Positions 33,986 through 42,569 of a DNA stretch of 64,000 bases are shown here, one piece after another (positions within the stretch are counted from its first letter, which is position 1; the number at the start of each line of letters is the position of its first letter). The notes under the pieces are model-generated. The model saw only the letters and a program-made list of their open reading frames with translations, did not search any database and was not told where the DNA came from. Made by a program: the position numbers and the translations under genes. Source of the DNA: Alphaproteobacteria bacterium UBA1301 (GTDB lineage Bacteria > Pseudomonadota > Alphaproteobacteria > Micropepsales > Micropepsaceae); NCBI GenBank assembly GCA_002307725.1, contig DBUB01000010.1:761111-825110 (forward strand), given 5' to 3'.

Positions 33986-34161
33986 GGCATAGCTCCATAT
34001 GCGGCGAACAGCCTGTCGCCGAGGAGCATAAATTTTTCGACCTTGGATAAGGCCCGCAGCGCCACTGCACGCAAAACGGATAGCGGGCGCTATGTGGTTT
34101 GTCCAGATTTGGATCGCGCTGTGGCAGCTGGATTAGCCACAATCTTGACCGATCGAGGGGG

Positions 34162-34506
34162 CTAGCCCTCCAATTTCCGGAAGAAGCAGCTTATGGCGCC
34201 GGTGTGACAGGCGGGACCGGTCTGGTCGACTTTCAGCAGGATGGTATCGCCGTCGCAATCGACGAAGGCTTCCACCAGGCGCTGGGTGTTGCCGGAGCTT
34301 TCGCCCTTACGCCAAACTTTCTGGCGCGCGCGCGACCAGTAAGTGACCTGGCCGGTGGCGAGCGTTTCTTCCAGCGTTTGGCGCGTCATCCACGCCATCA
34401 TCAAGACGGCGCCGGTGGAACTGCTTTGGGCGATCACCGGAACCAGACCGTCGGCGTTGAACGTCACCGCAGCGAGGAAATTTTCGTGGCTGATCACGTC
34501 GGTCAT
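34162..34506 (-). CDS. hisI: Phosphoribosyl-AMP cyclohydrolase
   Basis: The 114-residue enzyme opens the adenine ring of phosphoribosyl-AMP, step three of histidine synthesis. VLMMAWMTRQTLEETLATG, YWSRARQKVWRKGESSGN and the zinc-site Cys residues in DCDGD and PACHTG are all present. It lacks a HisE domain, as usual for alphaproteobacteria. Its ATG overlaps the metC stop by 4 bp, an unusual pairing away from other his genes. Confidence 0.95.
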   Translation of the reverse strand: MTDVISHENFLAAVTFNADGLVPVIAQSSSTGAVLMMAWMTRQTLEETLATGQVTYWSRARQKVWRKGESSGNTQRLVEAFVDCDGDTILLKVDQTGPACHTGAISCFFRKLEG

Positions 34507-35678
34507 GTGGCCCTCATTTGGGCAAATCCCGCCTCGAGATCGGCAATCAGATCGCCGGTGTCTTCCAATCCGGCATGGATGCGGATGACGGGGCCTTCGG
34601 TCTCAAACTTTTTCGCCGTGCGCGTGAAATGCGCCGGGATGATCAGGCTCTCGTAGCCACCCCAGGAATAGCCGAGGCCAAAGTGCTTGAGGCTGTTCAT
34701 GAAGGCGGCGAGTTGCGCTTCGTTGATGGGTTTCAGGATGACGCCGAACAGGCCCGAGGCGCCGGTGAAGTCGCGTCGCCACAGCTTGTGGCCGGGATCG
34801 CTTTCGAGCGCCGGGTGCAGCACGCGCGACACCTCCGGGCGTTCCTGAAGCCAGCGGGCCAGTGTGAGGCCGTTGCCCCAATGGCGCGCCAGCCGCACGG
34901 GCAGGGTGCGAAGGCCACGTAGGGCAAGGAAACAATCGTCAGGACTGGCGAACAGGCCGAGATCGTGGACGTAGGTCTCCAGGCGCTCAGCGTATTCCTC
35001 GCCGACGCTGATGGTACCGATCATCACATCGGAATGACCGCCGATGTATTTGGTTGCGGCCTGAATCGACAGATCGACGCCGCGCGCAAGGGCCGGAAAG
35101 TAGACCGGCGTCGCCCAGGTGTTGTCCATTGCGACGGTGGCACCGTGCTTGTGCGCAACTTCGGCGATGGCGGGAATATCCTGTACCTCGAAGGTGAGGG
35201 ACCCGGGGCTCTCGCAGAACACAAGTTTGGTATTGCCCTGAAACAGCGCCTCGATCCCGGCGCCAAGGAGCGGGTCGAAATAGGTGGTCGCAACGCCCAT
35301 GCGTTTCAAGACGCCGTTGCAGAAGCGGCGTGCGGGTCCGTAGGCGCTGTCGGTCATCAAGATGTGGTCGCCGGACGCCACGACCGACAGAATGGCCGTA
35401 GTGATGGCGTTAAGGCCAGAGGGCACACTGACGGTGCGGGCGGCGCCTTCGAGTTCCGCAACGGCACACTCAAAACTCTCGGTCGTCGGCGTGCCGATAC
35501 GGCCATAGGCGTAACGCGGCGCTGGCCCCCCGGACACCTCGGATTTCAAAGATTCGAAATCGGGATGCAGGATAGTCGACGTGCGATAGACCGGCGTATT
35601 GACGGTGCCGAAATGCTCGGCGCTCATCCGCCCGGCGGATACGACAATGGTCTCGGGTTTCTTCGATTTCTCGCTCAC
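34503..35678 (-). CDS. metC: Cystathionine beta-lyase (PLP-dependent)
   Basis: The 391-residue enzyme cleaves cystathionine to homocysteine, pyruvate and ammonia. The Cys/Met-metabolism PLP signature is present: YGRIGTPTTESFE, TVSVPSGLNAITTAIL, CESPGSLTFEVQDIPAI, and PLP Lys K210 in QAATKYIGGHSDVM. SPGSLTFEVQD favours beta-lyase over gamma-synthase. It is followed by hisI with a 4-bp overlap. Confidence 0.92.
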   Translation of the reverse strand: MSEKSKKPETIVVSAGRMSAEHFGTVNTPVYRTSTILHPDFESLKSEVSGGPAPRYAYGRIGTPTTESFECAVAELEGAARTVSVPSGLNAITTAILSVVASGDHILMTDSAYGPARRFCNGVLKRMGVATTYFDPLLGAGIEALFQGNTKLVFCESPGSLTFEVQDIPAIAEVAHKHGATVAMDNTWATPVYFPALARGVDLSIQAATKYIGGHSDVMIGTISVGEEYAERLETYVHDLGLFASPDDCFLALRGLRTLPVRLARHWGNGLTLARWLQERPEVSRVLHPALESDPGHKLWRRDFTGASGLFGVILKPINEAQLAAFMNSLKHFGLGYSWGGYESLIIPAHFTRTAKKFETEGPVIRIHAGLEDTGDLIADLEAGFAQMRAT

Positions 35679-35738
35679 GGCTGCCGCCTGAAGTTCTTCA
35701 AGCGGCAGCCGTAATCCGGAAAGGCGTCCGGTGCAAGC

Positions 35739-37574
35739 TTACCGGATACCGTGCATGCCCTTCTTGAGGATCGGCGAGAGCAGGATCGCGACACCACCCG
35801 CAATGATGCCGGCGATACCGATGGTTTGGAACACGCCCATGTAGGTTTCGAGCGAAACCTGCGCGTTCAGCGCCTTGCCGCCGACCGTTTCGGTGGAGGC
35901 AAGCTGGGCAACGATGCCGCCGATGTACTGCGCCACCGCGGAGGCCATCAGCCAGACGCCGAACATCATGCCGACCAGCTTGGGGATCGACAGCTTCGAC
36001 ACGGCGGACAAACCGACCGGCGACAGGCACAGCTCGCCCATCGAATGCAGGTAATAGGCGAGCACCAGCCAGAACAGCGGCACGCGGAAATCGGCGCCGT
36101 GGAATTTGGAGCCGAATACCAGGACCAGAAAGCCGAGCCCGACCAGGATCAGACCGATGGCAAATTTGACCGGAACGTTCGGTTCCAACTTGTGCTTGTC
36201 GAGGAAATTCCAGGTCAGCGTGAACAGCGGCGCAAAGGCGACGATGAACAGCGGATTGAAAATCTGCACCTGTCCAGCAGGCATCACATATCCCCAGATC
36301 GCCGGAATCGTCAGCATCCAGAAATGGAGATCGTGATCGAACACACGGAACGGCGCCAGGATCACCAGATCGGTGTTGCGGTCGGCATAGAGCGTCAGCG
36401 ACGAACCGGCCTGTTCGAACAGGGTGAAAAACACGACCGAGAAGCAGGTCAAGACGCAAGCAACGATCATGCGGTCGCGCTCCTCGCGCGTGACCGAAAA
36501 CATCGCCCAGACCGGCAAGCCAATAATGGCGGCGAAAAAAGCGATGAACAGCACTTGGCCGAGAACCGGCAGCGAAGCGATGAACCCGAAAACGCCGACG
36601 GCAGCCACCTGATGCGCAATCGAGGCGGTGGTCATCGTATTATTGAGCAGGAACCACACCACCGGGATGGCGCACAGCGTGCCGACGTAGAACAGAAATT
36701 CGATGTTTTTGGCGTTCGCGGGCGGGTTGCCATAGGGCTCGAGTTGCGGGCCGGCAAACTGGAAGCGTGCCCAGGCAAAGCACATGCCGATGCCGGCCAA
36801 CACGAAGCCCCACGTGTAGCCGAACCAGATTGCGAATAGCGGAACAAAGGTCTGCGAAATGATCGAGCCGGCATTGATGCCCATATAAAAAATCGAATAC
36901 GCAGAGTCGCGGCGCCGGTCGTTGCGGTCGTAGAGCGTGCCGAGAATGGTCGTAATATTCGGTTTAAAATATCCGTTTCCGACGATCACCAGCGCTAGCG
37001 AGACGAACAAGAGGAAGACGTTGAGCGGGTTCCGTTCGCCGTCGAACTTGTAATGCCCGTCGGTGATCTTGGCGGGGATGCTGGCGGGGGCGCCGACGAT
37101 AGAAATCGTCTTATCCTCGTTGCCGACGATCTTGTAGCGTGCACCATTCTGGACGAGGTACTGGACGGCGTCGTCGCCGCGGCCTTCCATCTGTACGTCG
37201 TAACGGTGGTTGTCGATCGTGACATAGGGCTTAGCCGCATCGCCGCCGGTGAAGGCGAGCATCATGTAGCCGATCGACATCAGAATCGCGCCGGTCTTCA
37301 CCGCCCGCTTGGGACCGATGAACTGGTCGGCGATGAAGCCGCCGATCAGCGGCGTTAAGTAGACGAGCGAGGCAAAGGCGCCGTAGAGCCCGTTGGCGAC
37401 GTTGTCGCTGAAGACGAAATGCTGGACCAGGTACAGGACCAACACCGCCCGCATGCCGTAATAGCCGAACCGCTCCCACATTTCGGTCGAGAACAGAAGT
37501 TTCAACAGGTGCGGATGGCCATGCCAGAGTTTTGGTTGAGACTCGGCCGGCGTGGCGGTTTCGGAATTGCTCAT
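35739..37574 (-). CDS. Proton-coupled peptide transporter, POT/PTR family
   Basis: The 611-residue major facilitator imports di- and tripeptides with protons. The first helix carries the POT motif ERFGYYGMRAVLVLYL. About a dozen or more hydrophobic segments follow. Compared with the roughly 500-residue E. coli DtpA, an extra hydrophilic stretch occupies about 108-180, between early helices (GGDAAKPYVTIDNHRYD, then AKITDGHYKFDGERNPLN), and is probably periplasmic. It is transcribed toward metC. Confidence 0.92.
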   Translation of the reverse strand: MSNSETATPAESQPKLWHGHPHLLKLLFSTEMWERFGYYGMRAVLVLYLVQHFVFSDNVANGLYGAFASLVYLTPLIGGFIADQFIGPKRAVKTGAILMSIGYMMLAFTGGDAAKPYVTIDNHRYDVQMEGRGDDAVQYLVQNGARYKIVGNEDKTISIVGAPASIPAKITDGHYKFDGERNPLNVFLLFVSLALVIVGNGYFKPNITTILGTLYDRNDRRRDSAYSIFYMGINAGSIISQTFVPLFAIWFGYTWGFVLAGIGMCFAWARFQFAGPQLEPYGNPPANAKNIEFLFYVGTLCAIPVVWFLLNNTMTTASIAHQVAAVGVFGFIASLPVLGQVLFIAFFAAIIGLPVWAMFSVTREERDRMIVACVLTCFSVVFFTLFEQAGSSLTLYADRNTDLVILAPFRVFDHDLHFWMLTIPAIWGYVMPAGQVQIFNPLFIVAFAPLFTLTWNFLDKHKLEPNVPVKFAIGLILVGLGFLVLVFGSKFHGADFRVPLFWLVLAYYLHSMGELCLSPVGLSAVSKLSIPKLVGMMFGVWLMASAVAQYIGGIVAQLASTETVGGKALNAQVSLETYMGVFQTIGIAGIIAGGVAILLSPILKKGMHGIR

Positions 37575-37665
37575 TTGGACCCCTCAAATCGACGCAGCGC
37601 ACTTGTTCGCTCAAGGGGCGGGCGCCGTCGTTCGCTGGGGCGGGAGTGTTGCGGCAAAACAGACG

Positions 37666-38196
37666 TTAAAGCAACTCGACGCTGCGTTCCTCACGGGAAT
37701 AGGGCACGAAGCCCATCCGCTGGTAGAGCGGCAATGCCCGTGGATGATCGAGGGTGCAGGTATTAACCAGAAGCGTCGAAATTGCCCGTGACCAAGCATT
37801 CTGCACCGTGTGGTACAGGAAATAGTATCCCAGCCGTTTGCCGATGAACTCCGGCATCAGCCCGAAATAAGCGAGCAGCCCGGCATGCGGACCGCGGAAG
37901 TCGAGTTCGGCCATCCCGGCGGGATTGCCGTCAACGTACAGGACATAAATCTCGATCGCCGGATTTTGGATCAGACTGGCAAGCGCAGAATCGTCCAGGC
38001 GGCGACGGTCGACCCAGTAATAAGGTTCGCCGATCGTGTTGTAGAGATAGCGGTAGAAGTGAACCGGCGGCTTTTCGGCCCGAAGGAGCGCGATCTTGGT
38101 GGACGGATGCGGCGGCGGGACGGCGGCGGGTTTCGCCTTCATCTCCAGGAAGGTCACCGTCATCGGCAGAAAACGCTTCGATCTCGAGCTCGCCAT
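37666..38196 (-). CDS. GNAT-family N-acetyltransferase
   Basis: From the ATG at 38196 the protein has 176 residues. The acetyl-CoA-binding region is LAYFGLMPEFIGKRLGYYFL (about 105-125), followed by TCTLDHPRALPLYQRMGFVPY, the GNAT C-terminal signature. The acetyl acceptor is unknown. It is the third gene of the cysK-sseA-GNAT series, 15 bases after sseA. Confidence 0.85.
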   Translation of the reverse strand: MASSRSKRFLPMTVTFLEMKAKPAAVPPPHPSTKIALLRAEKPPVHFYRYLYNTIGEPYYWVDRRRLDDSALASLIQNPAIEIYVLYVDGNPAGMAELDFRGPHAGLLAYFGLMPEFIGKRLGYYFLYHTVQNAWSRAISTLLVNTCTLDHPRALPLYQRMGFVPYSREERSVELL

Positions 38197-38211
38197 GGCG
38201 AATAAATCCAA

Positions 38212-39048
38212 TCAGGCCGTTTCCACAGGAGCCTCGGGGCGCGCGCCCCATTCGGACCAAGAGCCGTCATATAGCGCAACATCCTGCGCTCCAGCGACAG
38301 CAAGTGCTAGCATCAGGATGGCAGCGGTAACGCCCGATCCACAGCTCGTGACGATGGGTGCGGCAAGGTCGACGCCCTTTGCTTTGAACAAATCCTTCAG
38401 CGCGCCAATCGGTTTCAGGGTACCGTCCGGGGCGAGCAACTCGGCATAATGCACGTTACGGCTGCCGGGAATGTGGCCCCCGCGGACACCCGGGCGCGGC
38501 TCCGGCTCACGGGCATAAAAGCGGGGTGCACCACGGGCGTCGAGAATCTGGGCGGAACCGTCACAGGCGATTCGCATCACGTCCTCGAAGCTGCGTACCA
38601 GCGCCGGATTGGGACGGGCGTTGAAGGTGGCCGTGGTTTTGGGCGTCAAGCGATCCACCACCGGATAGCCGACCTTCTTCCAGGCTTGGAAGCCGCCGTC
38701 GAGGATCACCACCTTGTCGTGGCCCATGGCGCGGAACATCCACCACACCCGCGGTGCCGAGAACATCGGCGCGGTGTCGTAGACGAACACGGTCGTATCG
38801 TTGCCGATGCCGAAGGCCCCCATTGCGGCTTCAAAATTCTTCGGCGCGGGCAGCATGTGCGGCCACGGGCTCGACGGATCCGACTGGGCATCGATGTCGA
38901 AGAACTGCGCCCCTGGGATGTGGCCGGCAATGAACTCGGCGGCGGGATTGCGCCCAGCGACGGCCATGTACCACGAGCAATCGAGGACCTTGACCTGCGG
39001 ATCAGCGCGGCGTTCGGCGAGCCATAAGGGCGTAACGAGCGGGTTCAT
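38212..39048 (-). CDS. sseA: 3-mercaptopyruvate sulfurtransferase
   Basis: The protein has 278 residues with two rhodanese domains. The first (about 5-135) is inactive, and the second carries catalytic C236 in SCGSGVTA, the CGSGVTA loop of mercaptopyruvate rather than thiosulfate sulfurtransferases. It moves sulfur from 3-mercaptopyruvate to thiols or cyanide. The ATG overlaps the cysK stop by 4 bp (39045-39048), placing both in cysteine metabolism. Confidence 0.94.
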   Translation of the reverse strand: MNPLVTPLWLAERRADPQVKVLDCSWYMAVAGRNPAAEFIAGHIPGAQFFDIDAQSDPSSPWPHMLPAPKNFEAAMGAFGIGNDTTVFVYDTAPMFSAPRVWWMFRAMGHDKVVILDGGFQAWKKVGYPVVDRLTPKTTATFNARPNPALVRSFEDVMRIACDGSAQILDARGAPRFYAREPEPRPGVRGGHIPGSRNVHYAELLAPDGTLKPIGALKDLFKAKGVDLAAPIVTSCGSGVTAAILMLALAVAGAQDVALYDGSWSEWGARPEAPVETA

Positions 39049-40091
39049 TTTTCGAATGGGACCGTGATGAGAGGATGAGGGTTGGCAAGCCAAGACGGGG
39101 TGGGCAGGTTCTTGGACCGCAGGAACTCGGGATTAAACAGCTTGGATTGATAGCGCGTTCCGTAATCGCAGAGAACCGTCACAATGGTATGGCCGGGTCC
39201 CATTTCCTTGGCCATGCGGATGGCGCCTGCGACATTGATGCCGGTCGACCCGCCGACGCACAGGCCTTCGTGCTGCAACAACTCGAACACGATCGGCAGC
39301 ATCTCCTCGTCGGGAATCTCATAAGCATCGTCGATCGGCGCGCCTTCGAGATTGGCGGTGACGCGGTTCTGGCCGATGCCTTCGGTGATCGAGGAGCCGT
39401 GCGCCGTAAGTTCGCCGGTCTTGATCCAAGAATAAACCGCAGCCCCCAAAGGATCGGCGGCAGCAATGCGCACGGCCTGGCTCCTCGATTTCAGCGCGAT
39501 GGCGACGCCCGCCAGTGTGCCGCCTGATCCCACCGATGTGACGAAGCCGTCGACGCGGCCGTTGGTTTGCTCCCAGATTTCCGGTCCGGTGGTTTCGACA
39601 TGCGCCTGACGGTTGGCGATGTTGTCGAACTGATTGGCCCAGATGGCACCGGCCGGTTCGCTTCTGGCCAATTGTTCGGCAATGCGGCCCGAAATTTTCA
39701 CGTAGTTGTTGGGATTGCGATAGGGCACCGCTGGAACTTCAATCAGCTCGGCCCCCAACAGGCGCAGAGCGTCCTTCTTCTCCTGGCTCTGCGTCTCGGG
39801 AATGACAATCACCGCGCGGAAGCCGAGCGCGTTGGCGACCACGCACAAGCCAATGCCCGTGTTGCCGGCGGTGCCTTCGACGATAACGCCGCCCGGTCTC
39901 AGGGTCCCATGGGCGATGGCATCCTTGACGATATACAGCGCGGCGCGATCCTTCACCGACTGGCCGGGATTGAAGAATTCGGCCTTGGCGAGAATCTCAC
40001 AGCCGGTTTGCTCAGACGCACGGCGCAACCGGATCAGCGGCGTGTTGCCAATGGCGGCGAGGGCGTCTGCTTTGATGTTCATTTCGTGCAT
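39045..40091 (-). CDS. cysK: Cysteine synthase A (O-acetylserine sulfhydrylase)
   Basis: The 348-residue PLP enzyme makes cysteine from O-acetylserine and sulfide. The PLP Lys is K47 in NPGQSVKDRAALY; the phosphate loop GTAGNTGIGL and the substrate loop IGNTPLIRL are intact. The C-terminal part is longer than in the short E. coli CysK and matches the alphaproteobacterial form. An ATG three codons inside (40082) could also be the start. It heads the operon with sseA. Confidence 0.93.
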   Translation of the reverse strand: MHEMNIKADALAAIGNTPLIRLRRASEQTGCEILAKAEFFNPGQSVKDRAALYIVKDAIAHGTLRPGGVIVEGTAGNTGIGLCVVANALGFRAVIVIPETQSQEKKDALRLLGAELIEVPAVPYRNPNNYVKISGRIAEQLARSEPAGAIWANQFDNIANRQAHVETTGPEIWEQTNGRVDGFVTSVGSGGTLAGVAIALKSRSQAVRIAAADPLGAAVYSWIKTGELTAHGSSITEGIGQNRVTANLEGAPIDDAYEIPDEEMLPIVFELLQHEGLCVGGSTGINVAGAIRMAKEMGPGHTIVTVLCDYGTRYQSKLFNPEFLRSKNLPTPSWLANPHPLITVPFEK

Positions 40092-40230
40092 GTCCGGAGG
40101 GAGCGGTAAACGTTACCGGCGCGTCCGGACATCCGCAAGGTGTTCCGGAATAGCGCAAAACGCGCTGTGAAATCAGCACGGGATTTGCACGAACCAGCCG
40201 GGATGCCGTGCATCTGTCCCGGAGCGGGTC

Positions 40231-40416
40231 ATGGGAAAGTTGTTGCGTTATGGGTTTGCGATTCTGATCACCTGTTGGGTGGTGGCGCCGGAACGCGTGG
40301 CTGCCCATTTCGACACACCGCGATTTCAAGCCGTAAAAGCGGAACTGGCTGCCGAACGGCCGGCCGCAAAGTTGTGGGAGGACGTCAAGACCTGGATCGG
40401 TGGCGCCCAGAAGTAA
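40231..40416 (+). CDS. Small predicted secreted or membrane protein, function unknown
   Basis: The frame encodes 61 residues. The N terminus has a basic start and hydrophobic core (MGKLLRYGFAILITCWVV) followed by APERVAAHF, consistent with a signal peptide. The mature part is helical. GGAG lies about ten bases before the ATG. I do not recognise a family. It is divergent from cysK and may be real given its signal-peptide form. Confidence 0.5.
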   Translation: MGKLLRYGFAILITCWVVAPERVAAHFDTPRFQAVKAELAAERPAAKLWEDVKTWIGGAQK

Positions 40417-40730
40417 CCGTCTTCCTTTCGTCTGACATTCGCGGAATTCGAGTGAAACCTCTTCACCAATTCCGTTCATCAACCTGAACGGTTGCATCTG
40501 CTTCTCGTCCGTAACAACGCGGCCGTTGTCGCAACTGGTTGCAATTGTAATGTTCACTTCCAAATTCCCGAGATGTGTTGTTTTTGGAGTGTGGTGGAGC
40601 GATTTGGCGTGCCGCCTCTTTGCGTATGGGCATCGCATGTTGGCAGCGTTCCTTACGCCGTTTTCAGGTGACATACAGACTGTTGATATGTGCAGGGGGT
40701 AAACCTCTTCCTGTAACAACGGAGTGCCCC
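40417..40730. other. Intergenic region, no gene seen
   Basis: The 314 bases before the next secreted protein are moderately A+T-rich around 40530-40580. They contain no good coding frame. They likely hold the promoter of the gene at 40731. Confidence 0.35.
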
Positions 40731-41336
40731 ATGCGTCTCGTAACCGGACTTCTCATTGGCGCGGCGATCACCGGCATAACGGGCCTCGCTCTCGCGGCTG
40801 GGCCCGCGATACACGAGATGACCGTCGCGACGCCGGATGGCGGAACTGCTCATATCCGCTACACCGGTGACGTGCCGCCCAAAGTGAATTTTGTCTCCGG
40901 CCCGCACAGCCCGTTCGCCATGACGGCTTTCGGACCGGGCTTCGGAACCGCATCGCCGTTCGCGGAAATCGCGCGCATCCAGGTCATGATGGACCGCCAA
41001 ATGGCGACGATGATGCTGCAGGCCCGGCAGATGCGGGCAGCAGCGATGACCGATCCGCTCTATCACGCCACGCTCGACGGCCAGCCGGCCGGCAACAACG
41101 GCCTTAATTTTGCCTCGACCAAGTCGGGCAACACCTACTGCCTGCGTTCGGTGCAGATCACGGCGTCTGGCAATGGCGGCGCACCGAAAGTCGTCTCCCA
41201 CACCGAGGGCAATTGCGGTGCCCCTCCTTCGCCGCAGCGTAAGACGTCCACTGCAACACCCCTAACTACCATTGGGCCGGTTCAGACCATTTCCTTCACC
41301 CCGCGGATGCCCCCCCGTTCGCACCAAGGAATCTGA
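40731..41336 (+). CDS. Secreted hypothetical protein
   Basis: The protein has 201 residues with a clear signal peptide (about 1-23, MRLVTGLLIGAAITGITG then LALAAG). The mature part has a Met/Gln-rich segment near 85-105 (RIQVMMDRQMATMMLQARQM) and two Cys (in TYCLRS and GNCGAP) that could form a disulfide, then a Thr/Pro-rich tail. I know no family for it. ACGGAG precedes the ATG. A strong terminator follows within 15 bases, so it is probably a single-gene unit. Confidence 0.75.
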   Translation: MRLVTGLLIGAAITGITGLALAAGPAIHEMTVATPDGGTAHIRYTGDVPPKVNFVSGPHSPFAMTAFGPGFGTASPFAEIARIQVMMDRQMATMMLQARQMRAAAMTDPLYHATLDGQPAGNNGLNFASTKSGNTYCLRSVQITASGNGGAPKVVSHTEGNCGAPPSPQRKTSTATPLTTIGPVQTISFTPRMPPRSHQGI

Positions 41337-41347
41337 ATCGGTTTAGA

Positions 41348-41385
41348 CCCAAGGCCCGCCCGCCCCGGCGGGCCTTGGGGTTTTT
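41348..41385 (+). terminator. Rho-independent terminator
   Basis: Stem CCCAAGGCCCGCC / GGCGGGCCTTGGG with a 6-base loop, followed by GTTTTTAG. It lies 12 bases after the secreted protein's stop. Confidence 0.88.
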
Positions 41386-41541
41386 AGCTTTTGAAGTCGG
41401 GCTCAGGTTTCTCGCAAAACGCGTCGTTTCCTTTGCGATAAGACGCTGCGCGATTTCCAATTGTTCTGCAGGTGCAAAGCAGGCGCGGAAACTCAGACCC
41501 CGCGAAGGGCCCGAGCAGCGCAGTCAGTTGCGGAAATGAAT

Positions 41542-41616
41542 TGGCTCCCCGGGACGGATTCGAACCGCCGACCAACCGGTTAACAGCCGGTTGCTCTACC
41601 GCTGAGCTACCGGGGA
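41542..41616 (-). tRNA. tRNA-Asn (anticodon GTT)
   Basis: Reverse complement: acceptor TCCCCGG/CCGGGGA, anticodon stem ACCGG/CCGGT with loop CTGTTAA (anticodon GTT), T arm GGCGG-TTCGAAT-CCGTC, encoded CCA at 41542-41544. Confidence 0.97.
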
Positions 41617-41695
41617 ACACTTGCGGACGCGTTCTCTAGCGCATCCCGTGGCGCGTGCCTATATCAAACTCGGGTCCGCTTACCAAACCACTTCA

Positions 41696-42067
41696 ATGAC
41701 AGAAACCCGCGACAAACGCGCCAGCATCCAACTCGGCCGTTACGCCATCCCCGTCCCCGAGACCAGATGGAAGCGCTCGCTGCTGGGTTGGTGTCTGACC
41801 GCCGCAGGATTATTGCCCGTGGTCGGTTGGGGATTTCTGCCGCTCGGGCTGTTGCTGCTCTCGGTCGATAACCGAACGATTCGGCGTGGTCGCAGGTGGC
41901 TCGAAGTGCGCTGGGGCCGCTGGCGCCAGGCCCGCAAGGCATCACAAGGCGGTGAAGAGAGCGATGACCCGGGCCAAAAAGAAAGGGCCGGGATTGAACC
42001 CGGCCCCAAGGCGTTGGGTAATGGTGGGGTGTCTTCAAGGGAAGACAATGGGAAGATGACTGCATAA
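41696..42067 (+). CDS. Small membrane protein, function unknown
   Basis: The protein has 123 residues. A hydrophobic hairpin (about 28-62: LGWCLTAAGLLPVVGWGFLP, then LGLLLL) is followed by a basic Arg/Trp-rich segment (RRWLEVRWGRWRQ) and a polar tail. The P-x-x-G-W-x-x-x-P-L-G-L pattern occurs in small PGPGW-type inner-membrane proteins. The ATG at 41696 is chosen because the upstream part of the frame overlaps the tRNA-Asn promoter region. Confidence 0.65.
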   Translation: MTETRDKRASIQLGRYAIPVPETRWKRSLLGWCLTAAGLLPVVGWGFLPLGLLLLSVDNRTIRRGRRWLEVRWGRWRQARKASQGGEESDDPGQKERAGIEPGPKALGNGGVSSREDNGKMTA

Positions 42068-42069
42068 GG

Positions 42070-42084
42070 TTAACAAACCCTTAA
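42070..42084. promoter_or_regulatory. Perfect CtrA-type binding site
   Basis: The sequence TTAACAAACCCTTAA matches TTAA-N7-TTAA, the consensus bound by the cell-cycle regulator CtrA in alphaproteobacteria. It lies just after the small membrane protein gene and some 490 bases before tolC, so its target is unclear. Confidence 0.5.
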
Positions 42085-42187
42085 CGCCTTGCTTATTTAG
42101 GTTATTTTTCTGAATGCACGCATTGCGGGCGCGCCCCGGAGCGACTCAGTCGCCCCGGTTTGGAACAATTTGTTTGGAAAAAGAGAG

Positions 42188-42261
42188 TGGAGGCCACGTC
42201 CAGAATTGAACTGGAGTACACGGTTTTGCAGACCGTTGCGTAACCACTCCGCCACGTGGCC
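42188..42261 (-). tRNA. tRNA-Cys (anticodon GCA)
   Basis: Reverse complement: acceptor GGCCACG/CGTGGCC, anticodon stem ACGGT/ACCGT with loop CTGCAAA (anticodon GCA), T arm CCAG-TTCAATT-CTGG region, encoded CCA. A pyrimidine/T run follows the 3' end. Confidence 0.97.
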
Positions 42262-42266
42262 TCAGG

Positions 42267-42366
42267 AGCGCTTTCAGGGAAACTGGAACCCGGTTTTCCG
42301 GCCGAAAGTGCGACAATCAAAGAATCTAGAGCATTCCATCGTTTCTGTGAAACGGAGGAATGCTCT
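42267..42366 (+). repeat. Dispersed palindromic repeat, copy B (two hairpins)
   Basis: Outer arms GCGCTTTC / GAAAGTGC, inner GGAAA / TTTCC around CTGGAACCCGG, then the linker CGACAATCAAAGAATC and a second hairpin with perfect AGAGCATTCC / GGAATGCTCT. The arms differ from copy A but remain paired. It lies directly upstream of tRNA-Cys, between it and tolC. Confidence 0.85.
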
Positions 42367-42569
42367 GGGGCAGGCGCTATATCAGATGCCTGCGCAGGAC
42401 GCTATGCCGGGATGCCGCTGACACAACAGCGCGGGCGTTGCCGCACCGGCATCCGGTTCCTATATGGCTTTCCAGGCCAGGCCGCTCTGCCGGTCAGCCG
42501 AAGGTCTGCCGCCGGACGGTCGAATTGGGGTCCGTGGCGCTTACCTGATTCGAATCGGAGGGGATTACC

